A stretch of 64,000 nucleotides of DNA, taken from assembly GCA_035278025.1 (NCBI GenBank), contig DATEJK010000193.1:1-64000 (forward strand), given 5' to 3'. Positions within the stretch are counted from its first letter, which is position 1, and every line of letters begins with the position of its first letter. Below, piece by piece: positions 34,103 through 42,649 of the stretch. Position numbers and translations under genes: made by a program. Under the pieces are notes generated by a model. It was not told the origin of the DNA. It was given only the letters and a program-made list of their open reading frames with translations, and searched no databases. This DNA comes from JAICWP01 sp035278025. Its GTDB lineage: Bacteria; Acidobacteriota; Terriglobia; Terriglobales; Acidobacteriaceae.

Positions 34103-37100
34103 ATGGCCGTTGAGGCGGCTGAGGTGCTCGGCGAGACGGTTTCTCACTACCGCATTCTGGAAAAGCTCGGCGGCGGCGGCATGGGCGTGGTTTACAAAGC
34201 CGAGGACAAGCTTCTCGGACGCATGGTCGCCCTCAAGTTCCTGCCTGAGGAACTGGCCCGCGACCCGCAAGCGCTGGAGCGTTTTCAGCGGGAAGCGCGC
34301 GCCGCCTCGGCGCTCGACCATCCCAATATCTGTACCATTTACGAAATCGGCGAACACGACGGCCAGCCCTTCATCGCCATGCAGTACTTGCAGGGCTGTA
34401 CCCTTGGCCACCTGGTTTTAGGACGGCCTATGAAGACGGCAGCCTTGGTGGAATTGGGCATTCAGATCGCGGATGCTTTGGAGGCGGCCCACACCCAATG
34501 CATCATTCATCGCGATATTAAGCCGGCGAATATTTTTGTTACCGACCGCGGCCAGGCAAAAATTCTCGATTTTGGCCTGGCCAAACTGGCGGTTCCCCGG
34601 CGGACGGTGGCCGAGGCTGTTGCCGCCGCCACGGTGGGCACCACGGATGAAATGCTGACCAGTCCCGGCACTGCCGTCGGAACCGTGGCTTACATGTCGC
34701 CCGAGCAGGCTCGGGGTGAAGAACTGGACGCGCGCACCGACCTGTTCTCCTTCGGCGCCGTGCTTTACGAAATGGCCACCGGCACCTTGCCCTTCCGGGG
34801 TCACACCTCGGCCGTGATTTTTGATGCCATTCTCAATCGCACCCCCACAGATCCGCTGCGCCTGAACCCCGATGTGCCGCCGCAACTCGATGAAATCATC
34901 ACCAAGGCCCTGGAGAAGGACCGCCGCCTGCGCTACCAGACCGCTTCCGACCTGCGCGCCGACCTCGCCCGCTTGAAACGCGACACGGAATCGGGACACG
35001 GTCTGCAGACCGGCGCAGCCTCGCAGGACGCCTCGACTGGCGAGCCGGTTCCGGCGGATACTCCAGGGCCGGGTCCCGCCTCCTCAGGCTTACCTGCTAT
35101 CAGGGGCAAAGTTCCTGCCATGGCTCGGGGCAAATGGCTGATAGTTGCCCTGGCTGCCATCGCATTGGCGGTCTTTGCCGCAGACAGCTTGTGGATGGCG
35201 CGGCGCCGGGCGGCGCTCGAGCCGGCCGCCAGCCCCCATAAGCTCCTGGCCGTCCTCTACTTCTCCAATCTTTCCCAGGATCCGGCACTCAACTGGCTGG
35301 ACAGCGGCCTTACCGACATGTTGACCACCAATCTGGCGCAGGTGAAAGGACTGGAGGTGCTCTCCACCGACCGGGTGTTGGGGGCAGTAAGGCGGGTCAA
35401 CTCGGGCAAGGGCCCGCTCGACCCTGCGCAGGCGCAGAGCGTGGCTCGCGATATGGGCGCCCAGGCTTACATCACCGGTGCCCTGCTCAAGATTGGGCCC
35501 ACCCAGCTGCGTCTTGACTTGCGGGTGCAGGACACCAGCACCGGCCAGATTCTCTATTCCGACAAGCTCGAGGGCCGGGATCTGCAAAGCATCTTCGGCC
35601 TGGTGGACCGGCTCACCGATCGGATCGCGCGCAATTTTCTTCCCGCCGAAACCCTGCCGGCGAAAGCTCCGGCAATTGAACAGGCCGCCACCTCCAATGT
35701 GGAAGCCTACCGTCATTACCAGATGGGGGTTGATTATGGCCGCCGCTTTCTGGTGGCGGATGCCATCCGAGAGTTGAAGGAGGCAGTGCGCCTCGATCCT
35801 CAGTTCGCCCTGGCGTATATGTCGCTGGCCTCGCAGTACGAGTTTGAAGGAGACCTGCGCCAAGCCGATGCAATTCAGCAAAAACTCGACGGCATGCAGT
35901 CCCGCCTGCCGCGTTATGAGCAGATGGTGTACCAGTCGCGCAAAGCTCGGCAGGGCGGCGACTCCGACGCGCTTATCTCCTCCCTGCAAAAACTGATAGC
36001 CGAGTTCCCGCACGACAGTGAGAACCGCGGTTTGCTCGCGCAAACGCTGACCGGAGCTGGCCGGGCTCAGGACTCGTTGCGGGTCTTGCGCGAGGGGTTG
36101 CAACTCGACCCAAAGGCCGAGACTCTCCTGAACGTGGAAAGCTACACCTTGGCGATTTCCGAAGATTTAGCGGGAGCGCTGCAGGACAACGACCGCTACG
36201 CCGCGCTGCGGCCCACCGATCCTAACCCGCTGGACAGCCGAGGCGACATATTGTTTATCGCCGGGCGTCATGACGAGGCGGTCGCCGCTTACCGCAAGGT
36301 GCTGGAAATAAGGCCCGATTTCTCGGACTATGTGGATTACCTCAAGCTGGCCATCGTCTATGCTGACCAGAAGAAGTTTGACATGGCCAATGCCGCACTG
36401 GGCAGCTTTGCAGAACACGCCTCACCTCTTCACAAGCTTTACCTACCTGCGATTGGAGCTCAACTGCAGTTGGCGCACGGGGAGTTCGAGGAGGCGTTGG
36501 GGAATTATGGCATGTCCATTAAGCAGTTGGCGCGTTCGGGGGAGAAGCGCAGCGCTGGAACCCTGCTATTGAACTACGCATCCCTGGCAGTCATGCTCGA
36601 CAAAGCGCCCAGCGCACTTGTTTTTGCCCGGCAACAGGCCCTCGATGGCGAGGAAGCCGCGAGTGTCGCCTTTTTGCAGGCTGTCACCGGCAACACGGCC
36701 GGGGAGGAAAGCGCCCTGCGCCAATATGCCGCAACTCACCCCTGGGAGAGCGCGCGCAGCCTGGAGTTCCGCCATGCCCTGATCGCCGCCTCGGTGGCAG
36801 ACCTGCGCGGGCATGGCCAGACGGCGGTGAGTAGCCTGGCCGGATTCCCCGACTACCTCAATTCCGGCGTGCTTTATACCCGAGGGACGGCGCATCTGTT
36901 GACCGGCGATTACGCCGCTGCCGAGCACGAATTTCGCCTCGCGATTGTGGAGGAACGCAACCTCGCCAACTATGGCTTGGTTCTGCAACGCCTGCCGGCA
37001 TTCACCATTCTGGCTCATCGTTCTCTGGGCGAGCTTTACCAGCGCACCGGCAAACAGGAGTTGGCCATCAACGAATACCAGGATTTCCTCTCCTACTTTG

Positions 37101-37180
37101 AAAATTCCCGCACCCGCCTGCCCGCGGTAGCGGAAACCCGCCAAAGGCTCCAGCACCTGATGCGGCAAGGCACTACCTGA
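34103..37180 (+). CDS. Membrane Ser/Thr kinase with extracytoplasmic TolB/FlgO-like and TPR region
   Basis: 1025 residues from the ATG at 34103; an ATG at 34016 in frame would overlap dgt by 20 bases and add 29 residues. Kinase domain 15-285: P-loop GGGGMG (23-28), Lys45, HRDIKPAN (136-143), DFG (156-158) and MSPEQA. A Gly/Pro/Ser-rich linker and one membrane helix (about 344-366) follow. Outside are a CsgG/FlgO-like domain (about 380-510: LLAVLYFSNLSQDPALNWLD) and about ten TPRs to the end. This is the PknB-like kinase plan common in acidobacteria. Function: signalling, ligand unknown. Confidence 0.92.
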   Translation: MAVEAAEVLGETVSHYRILEKLGGGGMGVVYKAEDKLLGRMVALKFLPEELARDPQALERFQREARAASALDHPNICTIYEIGEHDGQPFIAMQYLQGCTLGHLVLGRPMKTAALVELGIQIADALEAAHTQCIIHRDIKPANIFVTDRGQAKILDFGLAKLAVPRRTVAEAVAAATVGTTDEMLTSPGTAVGTVAYMSPEQARGEELDARTDLFSFGAVLYEMATGTLPFRGHTSAVIFDAILNRTPTDPLRLNPDVPPQLDEIITKALEKDRRLRYQTASDLRADLARLKRDTESGHGLQTGAASQDASTGEPVPADTPGPGPASSGLPAIRGKVPAMARGKWLIVALAAIALAVFAADSLWMARRRAALEPAASPHKLLAVLYFSNLSQDPALNWLDSGLTDMLTTNLAQVKGLEVLSTDRVLGAVRRVNSGKGPLDPAQAQSVARDMGAQAYITGALLKIGPTQLRLDLRVQDTSTGQILYSDKLEGRDLQSIFGLVDRLTDRIARNFLPAETLPAKAPAIEQAATSNVEAYRHYQMGVDYGRRFLVADAIRELKEAVRLDPQFALAYMSLASQYEFEGDLRQADAIQQKLDGMQSRLPRYEQMVYQSRKARQGGDSDALISSLQKLIAEFPHDSENRGLLAQTLTGAGRAQDSLRVLREGLQLDPKAETLLNVESYTLAISEDLAGALQDNDRYAALRPTDPNPLDSRGDILFIAGRHDEAVAAYRKVLEIRPDFSDYVDYLKLAIVYADQKKFDMANAALGSFAEHASPLHKLYLPAIGAQLQLAHGEFEEALGNYGMSIKQLARSGEKRSAGTLLLNYASLAVMLDKAPSALVFARQQALDGEEAASVAFLQAVTGNTAGEESALRQYAATHPWESARSLEFRHALIAASVADLRGHGQTAVSSLAGFPDYLNSGVLYTRGTAHLLTGDYAAAEHEFRLAIVEERNLANYGLVLQRLPAFTILAHRSLGELYQRTGKQELAINEYQDFLSYFENSRTRLPAVAETRQRLQHLMRQGTT

Positions 37181-37372
37181 CTGGCTCCGCAGCGGGATTG
37201 ATGAGTTGCAAGTACGCGGCCGGGAGATCTACTGACTGTGCCGTAGAAGCAGAGCGAATCCACTTTTTCCAATGCGCCCCTGGAGTAAGGGTTACGCCTC
37301 CGCTGCACATTGCGCGGCATGATTACGGTGCTGCGCCCTGCGGCCAAATACCCGGCTCCCCAAGTAACAGAA
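37181..37372. other. Spacer, no gene seen
   Basis: 192 bases between the kinase gene and the convergent exported-protein gene. No hairpin followed by T-tract and no convincing frame. Confidence 0.4.
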
Positions 37373-38047
37373 TCACGGCGATGTTGCTCCTGCTGTCCCA
37401 AAATACTTGTCCAAGGGGATTTCGAAGAACATCAGGTCGCTGCCCTGGCTGTTATGTAGCCTGGTAAACAGGATATGGCTGCCGCGCAGGCTGGCCAGTC
37501 CCTGCACATCGAAGAACAGGAACCCGGAGCGCGTGCTGTGCGGCTCTACCGCCTTGGCGGCGAATTGCGCGCTCTGGATTTCGTCCATGGTCTTGGGACT
37601 CACCGTGCCCTTGACCTTGCGGCGGGGAATGGGAAGAGGGATATTTGGCCGGTCGGTGGCTCGCGGGTTGGAGAGGCGGCGATAAATGTCATCCGAACTG
37701 GCGGGAGTGAGCTTGTCGCGTTCACCGGTGATGAACTGAATCTGCATGTCGGTGAGGGAGATGGGCTGGTCGCCATCGTTGGTAATAACCAGCAGCACCG
37801 GCAGCAGCCCATGGGAGCGGAAATCTACCGGAAAAATCTTCTGCTTTTCCGCTGTGTCGTAGGGCTCAACCGCAATGTTCACCTGCTCATTGGCGTGCTC
37901 TTCGTGCGCGGCATAGGTCTGGGCCGGCTTGATCGCGGGCGCTTTGTAGTCCTTGGAGGCAAGCGCGGAACCGGAAAATAACAGCAGAACCAGGGCGGGT
38001 AAGAAGAGACGAGCGGAAACCGGCGCTTTCATGTTCTGATTATCCAT
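37373..38047 (-). CDS. Exported hypothetical protein
   Basis: 224 residues from the ATG at 38047 (an ATG at 38032 gives the cleanest signal peptide: MKAPVSARLFLPALVLLLF, cut after SGSALA). The mature part is mixed, with a beta-rich core (LLPVLLVITNDGDQPISLTDMQI and SGFLFFDVQGL) that looks like an Ig-like or DUF4424-type fold, but I do not recognise the family. It is divergent from the PLP-enzyme gene. Confidence 0.65.
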   Translation of the reverse strand: MDNQNMKAPVSARLFLPALVLLLFSGSALASKDYKAPAIKPAQTYAAHEEHANEQVNIAVEPYDTAEKQKIFPVDFRSHGLLPVLLVITNDGDQPISLTDMQIQFITGERDKLTPASSDDIYRRLSNPRATDRPNIPLPIPRRKVKGTVSPKTMDEIQSAQFAAKAVEPHSTRSGFLFFDVQGLASLRGSHILFTRLHNSQGSDLMFFEIPLDKYFGTAGATSP

Positions 38048-38152
38048 CGCAACCCGGGGCGGACACAATGCGGCTGACTTCGAGAGGAAACTGCGCCGCT
38101 CGTTCTTCGGCGCTGCGGTTCAGATGCTCTACTGTGGGAAAGGAGAATGGGT

Positions 38153-39349
38153 ATGAAGCGAGGCGCGGGCAACACCAGAATTGCCACCAAGGCCGTATGG
38201 GCGGGAGAGGAACCGAGGTTGCCGCAGGGTGCAACCCAGGTGCCCATCGTGCAGAGCGTGGCGTTCGGCTACCAGGATCTGGATGACTGGCAGCGGGTGG
38301 CGCTCGGGCAAAAGCAGGGCCACATCTACAGCCGCAACAGCAATCCCACCGTGGCGGCGCTGGAAGAAAAAGTGCGTGTTCTGGAAGGTGCCGAAGCGGC
38401 CACCAGCACGGCCAGCGGCATGGCGGCCATCAGCAATACCATCTTCAGCCTCGTGCGGCCGGGCGACCGCATCGTCACGGTCAAAGACACTTACGGAGGC
38501 GCCAATCAACTCTTTCGCGAATTCCTGCCCAAGATCAATGTGGCCGCATGTCTTTGCAACACCACTGATTTTTCAGCCATTGAGGCGGAAATCGCCAAAG
38601 GCTGCAAACTCCTCTACCTGGAGACGCCTACCAATCCGACGCTCAAGGTGATTGACATTGAGCGCCTCGCGCACAAGGGGCACGAAGCCGGAGCAGTGGT
38701 GGTCACCGACAGTACATTTGCCACGCCCGTGAACCAGCATCCCCTGCAGCTTGGATCCGACCTGGTGCTTCACAGCGCATCGAAATACCTCGGTGGGCAC
38801 GCTGATGCCCTGGGCGGAATTGTTTGTGGCAGCCAGGAACTGATTCGTTCCATTTTTCATTACCGTGAAATTACCGGCGCCGCACTCGACCCGTTCGCCG
38901 CGTATCTTTTGCTTCGGGGGTTGAAAACCTTGGCCCTGCGCGTAGAGCGCCAGAACTCCAGCGCCATGAAGATCGCGCGGTTTTTGGAAGCGCACGCGAG
39001 CGTAGAGCAGGTCTTTTATCCCGGCTTGACCAGCCATCCGCAACACGAGATTGCCAGGAAGCAGATGCCGGGAGGCTTTGGCGGAATGCTCAGCTTCGCT
39101 CTCCGCGGCGGCTATGAGCAGGTAAGGAAGTTCCTTCCGCTATTGAGGCTTGCCCATCGCGCGGCCAACCTGGGCGCGGTGGAAACCATTGTCGGCCCGC
39201 CGGCCACCACCAGCCATGTGGAGGTCAGCGCTGCCGACCGCGCAGCCATGGGCATTCCCGAAGCGCTGGTCCGCTACTCGGTGGGCATCGAAGACGTGGA
39301 TGACCTCATCGCCGATCTTGGCCAGGCTCTGGCTTCTGCGTCTGCCTGA
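38153..39349 (+). CDS. Cys/Met-metabolism PLP enzyme (cystathionine synthase/lyase or methionine gamma-lyase type)
   Basis: 398 residues from the ATG at 38153, which has AAGGAG 7-8 bases upstream (38147 is also ATG but too close to that site). Family hallmarks: YSRNSNPT, ASGMAAISN, the PLP-binding Asp186 in VVTDSTFATP and the Schiff-base Lys211 in HSASKYLGGH. It acts on C-S bonds of sulfur amino acids. Whether it is a synthase, a beta/gamma-lyase or an O-acetylhomoserine enzyme cannot be decided from motifs. No metabolic neighbour helps. Confidence 0.9.
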   Translation: MKRGAGNTRIATKAVWAGEEPRLPQGATQVPIVQSVAFGYQDLDDWQRVALGQKQGHIYSRNSNPTVAALEEKVRVLEGAEAATSTASGMAAISNTIFSLVRPGDRIVTVKDTYGGANQLFREFLPKINVAACLCNTTDFSAIEAEIAKGCKLLYLETPTNPTLKVIDIERLAHKGHEAGAVVVTDSTFATPVNQHPLQLGSDLVLHSASKYLGGHADALGGIVCGSQELIRSIFHYREITGAALDPFAAYLLLRGLKTLALRVERQNSSAMKIARFLEAHASVEQVFYPGLTSHPQHEIARKQMPGGFGGMLSFALRGGYEQVRKFLPLLRLAHRAANLGAVETIVGPPATTSHVEVSAADRAAMGIPEALVRYSVGIEDVDDLIADLGQALASASA

Positions 39350-39395
39350 TGTGGCCCACTCCTGATGATTCCTCTACTACAATGGCCGAGACTGC

Positions 39396-40736
39396 ATGTA
39401 TCTTCTCTACACCTTGGGCCTTGCGTTCTGGCTGCTGCTGGGAGCACCCGTATGGCTGGTACAGATGCTGCGCCATGGCAAGCATCGTGCCGGTCTGTGG
39501 GCGCGACTGGGAAAAGTACCGGAGCCGTTGCGCCGGCTCCGCGCACCGGTCTTCTGGGTGCATGCCGTTTCCGTGGGCGAGGTGCTTGCGGTCAGCGGTC
39601 TGGTCGCCCAACTGCGAGCCAGCCATCCGCAAGCGTGCGTGGTGATCTCCACCGTGACTGACACCGGCCAGAGACTGGCCCGACAGCGCTTTGGCGCAGA
39701 AAATGTTTTCTACTTTCCCCTGGATTTCGCTTTTGCTGTTCGCCCCTACCTGCGTGTCCTCCAGCCCACCCTGGTAGTCATTGCGGAAACTGAGTTCTGG
39801 CCCAATTTCCTGCGTCTGGCTCACAATGGCGGCGCTCGAATCGCGGTGGTGAACGCCCGCATTTCCGACCGTTCTTTCCCTGGTTACCGGAGGGTGCGGC
39901 GCTGGCTGGCGCGGGTGCTGCAGAATGTTGACCTGCTGCTGGCCCAGACCGAGCAGGACCGGCAGCGATTGCTGGCCATCGGAGCACCCTCCCAGCGCGT
40001 CCGGGTGGCCGGTAACCTGAAATTTGACGTCCCCCCGCCTGCTCCGCCGCCGATTGTTGACCAGCTGCGTTCCGCTCTTGGCCTTGAGGAGGCCAGCCCG
40101 GTGATCGTTGCCGGCAGCACCATGGAGGGCGAAGAACCCCTGCTGCTACGCTCCTTCGAAACTGTGCTGGCGCGCCACCCGCGGGCGGTACTGATCCTGG
40201 CGCCCCGCCATCCTGAGCGTTTCAACCACATGGCCAACATGATTGCAGACCTGGGGATTCGTTTCTGGCGGCGCTCCGAGTGGCAGCCCTCGCGCCCCAT
40301 CGCCGGGCGCGTGTTCCTGCTGGACAGCATGGGAGAACTGGCCTCGCTCTATGCCTTGGCAACTGTGGCGTTCGTGGGCGGCAGCCTGGTCGAACGAGGG
40401 GGACACAATATCCTCGAGGCGGCGCGGTACGGCGTTCCCGTGCTGGTAGGTCCCCACACCGAAAATTTTCGTGACATCGTGAACCTGTTCCGTGAGGCTG
40501 AAGCAGTTCGCGTGGTGGGCCCTGCCGAACTGCCTCTGGCACTCATGGAACTGACGGAAAATGACGCCCAGCGCATGCTCATGGGCCAGCGGGCGCTTGA
40601 AACTCTGCAAACTCACCGCGGCGCCACAGAACGTACCTTGCGGATCCTGAAAGAGCTGCTGGGCGAAGTAAGGCAGGGCGGCCAGGGAGACGCAGCAAGC
40701 TGCGTCTCCACCAATAATTCCGGTGATCAGTCGTGA
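39396..40736 (+). CDS. waaA: 3-deoxy-D-manno-octulosonic acid transferase
   Basis: 446 residues. Adds Kdo to lipid IV-A at the inner membrane. An N-terminal hydrophobic anchor (about 1-24) is followed by two glycosyltransferase-B halves: FWVHAVSVGEVLA, TVTDTGQR, IAETEFWPNFLR, and the C-terminal VGGSLVERGGHNILEAARYGVPVLVGPHTENF. The last ~20 residues (from EVRQGG) are low in conservation because the gene's 3' end contains a perfect hairpin. Overlaps lpxK by 4 bases (GTGA). Confidence 0.95.
   Translation: MYLLYTLGLAFWLLLGAPVWLVQMLRHGKHRAGLWARLGKVPEPLRRLRAPVFWVHAVSVGEVLAVSGLVAQLRASHPQACVVISTVTDTGQRLARQRFGAENVFYFPLDFAFAVRPYLRVLQPTLVVIAETEFWPNFLRLAHNGGARIAVVNARISDRSFPGYRRVRRWLARVLQNVDLLLAQTEQDRQRLLAIGAPSQRVRVAGNLKFDVPPPAPPPIVDQLRSALGLEEASPVIVAGSTMEGEEPLLLRSFETVLARHPRAVLILAPRHPERFNHMANMIADLGIRFWRRSEWQPSRPIAGRVFLLDSMGELASLYALATVAFVGGSLVERGGHNILEAARYGVPVLVGPHTENFRDIVNLFREAEAVRVVGPAELPLALMELTENDAQRMLMGQRALETLQTHRGATERTLRILKELLGEVRQGGQGDAASCVSTNNSGDQS
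40686..40709. repeat. 10-bp perfect hairpin inside the 3' end of waaA
   Basis: GGAGACGCAG (40686-40695), loop CAAG, CTGCGTCTCC (40700-40709). It encodes part of the C-terminal tail (GDAASCVST) of Kdo transferase, just before the waaA-lpxK overlap. Confidence 0.75.
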
Positions 40737-41686
40737 GCCTGCTTTCGGCGCTGTTTGGAGCGGGGGTGCGCACACGCAACGCGCTCTATGACCGCGGCAG
40801 GTTGCGGGCTGGGCGCCTGCAGGGCCCGGTCATCAGCGTGGGCAATTTGTCCGTTGGCGGTGCCGGTAAAACTCCCTTCGTCATCATGCTCGGCCAGCTA
40901 CTCCAATCTCGCGGGCTAGAGTTCGACGTGCTCTCCCGCGGATACGGCCGGTCCTCACGAGGGGTGGCTTTTGTGGACCCGCAAGGCTCGCCGCGCGAGT
41001 TTGGAGATGAGCCCCTGCTCATCGCACGCCGCCTGGGGGTGCCGGTGGCGGTGGGCGAAGATCGCTACGCCGCCGGCGCAGCGGCGGAGCTGAAGCTTGG
41101 AGCGCGCGTGCACCTGCTCGACGACGGCTTTCAGCACCGCGCCCTGGCGCGCGACTTCGATATCGTGCTGGTTACGGGCGAGGACCTTCACGACCGCCTG
41201 CTGCCGGCCGGGCGCCTGCGCGAGCCTTTGACCTCGTTGCGGCGCGCCGATGCAATAGTGCTCTCGTCGGCCGTAAAACCGGAAGACCTGCCCCTTGAGA
41301 ATCCGACCGTCTGGCGCACTCGTCGAGACATCGTTCTGCGCGACCCGCCCGCAACTCCGGTCGCCTTCTGTGCCATCGCGCGTCCCAAGCAGTTTTTCCT
41401 GCAGCTGCGGTTCGCAGGATGCGAGCCCGCAGCGGAGGCGGCCTACCGCGATCACCACGCCTACACAGAAGCCGACATCCGCGACCTGCTGCGGTTGCGT
41501 GAGCGCTGCCAGGCCGGCGGGTTTATCACCACCGAGAAGGACGCCATCAACCTGGGCAGCCTGGCTGCCCGACTGCAGCCTCTGGCGGTGGCCCCGGTCA
41601 AGATGGAACTGGTGGAAGCGGGGGCAGCGCTTGATGGCATGCTGTCTACCATTGCCCAGCGGCACGCCGGCGCCCCGACTCCGTGA
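40733..41686 (+). CDS. lpxK: Tetraacyldisaccharide 4'-kinase
   Basis: 317 residues, GTG start overlapping the waaA stop by 4 bases. Phosphorylates the 4'-position of the lipid A disaccharide precursor. Seen: GPVISVGNLSVGGAGKTP (P-loop at about 42-49), SRGYGRSSRG, GDEPLLIARR, the HLLDDGFQHR active-site motif and the C-terminal TTEKDAINL. The order waaA-lpxK means the last Kdo-lipid A steps are translated together. Confidence 0.96.
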   Translation: MSLLSALFGAGVRTRNALYDRGRLRAGRLQGPVISVGNLSVGGAGKTPFVIMLGQLLQSRGLEFDVLSRGYGRSSRGVAFVDPQGSPREFGDEPLLIARRLGVPVAVGEDRYAAGAAAELKLGARVHLLDDGFQHRALARDFDIVLVTGEDLHDRLLPAGRLREPLTSLRRADAIVLSSAVKPEDLPLENPTVWRTRRDIVLRDPPATPVAFCAIARPKQFFLQLRFAGCEPAAEAAYRDHHAYTEADIRDLLRLRERCQAGGFITTEKDAINLGSLAARLQPLAVAPVKMELVEAGAALDGMLSTIAQRHAGAPTP

Positions 41687-41817
41687 AGAGACTTAACCAG
41701 GCCCAGGGAGCTACAGGCTGCGCCAACCCTCGACCTGAGCGGTGCAAGGCCAGAGCGCATACCTGCTACAATCAAGCGTTTTCGCATAACTGATCACAAT
41801 CCAAAGAGAGAGATCAC

Positions 41818-42153
41818 ATGCCGAACTTGAACCGCGTGTTGACGCAGTTGCGCTTGGAACGCGATCGCGCCGAGCGGGAAGTGCAAAGGCTAGAAGAAGC
41901 CATCGGAGTGCTGGAACGACTGGATGGGAACGCGACCCGCGCGAGTCGCCGGGGCGCTGGCACAAGGCGGGGGCGACTCTCCGTTGCCACCCGTGCCCGC
42001 ATGGCCGCCGCCCAGCGCGCGCGCTGGGCCAGAAGGAAGTCCGCCCAAAGTTCCAAACCGCGGGTCATGAGCGCGGCCGCACGCCGTAAGATTGCCGCCG
42101 CGCAACGGGCCCGCTGGGCCAGACAGAAAGCAGAGGAGAAGAAGGCGGCTTAG
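41818..42153 (+). CDS. Small basic protein with repeated AAAQRARWAR motifs
   Basis: 111 residues, GAGAGAG upstream of the ATG. The first third (about 5-35) is a charged, probably coiled-coil helix (LRLERDRAEREVQRLEEAI). The rest is very basic and contains two copies of RxxxAAAQRARWARxK (about 60-74 and 88-103). The motif resembles those of histone-like or nucleic-acid-binding small proteins. Inferred: binds DNA or RNA; not proven. It runs towards the rhodanese gene, the two stops 13 bases apart. Confidence 0.7.
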   Translation: MPNLNRVLTQLRLERDRAEREVQRLEEAIGVLERLDGNATRASRRGAGTRRGRLSVATRARMAAAQRARWARRKSAQSSKPRVMSAAARRKIAAAQRARWARQKAEEKKAA

Positions 42154-42166
42154 GCTCGTACCCTGG

Positions 42167-42514
42167 TCATGCGGCTCGCTGCTTGGGAGCCAGAGGCAGG
42201 CCCGCCTTGCGCCAGGCATCGAAGCCGCCCTTTAATGCCCACACCCTTTTGTACCCACGTTCCAGAAGCATCTGCGCCAGACTGGCGCTGGAGGCTTCGC
42301 TTGGTCAGGTGCAATAGGTAACGATGTTTCGCTCTTTCGGAATATACGGCAGTTTCTCCTCCAAGCGATCCAGCGGCACCCGGATGGCGTTCGGCACCAT
42401 GGCTTCAGATTCCGCCCATGCTTCTGGATTGCGTACGTCCAGAAACACGAATTCTTCACCCGCTTCCATCCTCTTGCGCAACTCTTCAACGGTAATTTTA
42501 AAAGCGTCAGGCAT
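42167..42514 (-). CDS. Single-domain rhodanese with in-frame TGA, candidate selenoprotein
   Basis: 115 residues if the TGA at 42305-42307 is decoded. The start is the ATG at 42514, with GGAG at 42521-42524. The first 69 residues form the rhodanese N-terminal half (FLDVRNPEAWAESEAMVPNA, catalytic-loop Cys68 in IVTYC). The TGA is residue 70, in C-T-(TGA)-P-S-E, where homologous rhodaneses have CxCPxE. The frame then continues for 45 codons (SLAQMLLERGYKRVWALKGG, DAWRKAGLPL) to a TGA at 42167. The part after the stop is a normal rhodanese end. Rhodaneses transfer sulfur from thiosulfate or persulfides. If not a selenoprotein it would be a fresh nonsense mutant or an assembly error. Confidence 0.75.
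42265..42298 (-). promoter_or_regulatory. SECIS-like stem-loop after the in-frame TGA
   Basis: Read on the minus strand: outer stem GAAGC/GCTTC (arms 42294-42298 and 42265-42269), a 5/4-base internal loop, inner stem GCGCCA/TGGCGC (arms 42283-42288 and 42274-42279) and a 3-base apical loop GTC. The loop G is 22 bases after the TGA. Bacterial SECIS elements have a G in the first two apical positions and lie about 16-37 bases after the UGA. Confidence 0.6.
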
Positions 42515-42649
42515 GCAGGTCTCCAAGTTTCGGGTCTAGAAACTAGATGCTGGCGCTTGGGCCGGTGCTGCACTGCAAATTAAGGTTGGAGCTTGGCAGC
42601 CCGCGGGTTGCTGACGGATCATAGCAACTGGGGATTTGAGGTCTGCCCC

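Noticed and set aside
42232..42573. 113-codon minus-strand frame overlapping the rhodanese gene in another frame
   Set aside because: It avoids the TGA only because it is shifted; its product is unrelated to rhodanese while the shifted frame carries all the family motifs on both sides of the TGA.
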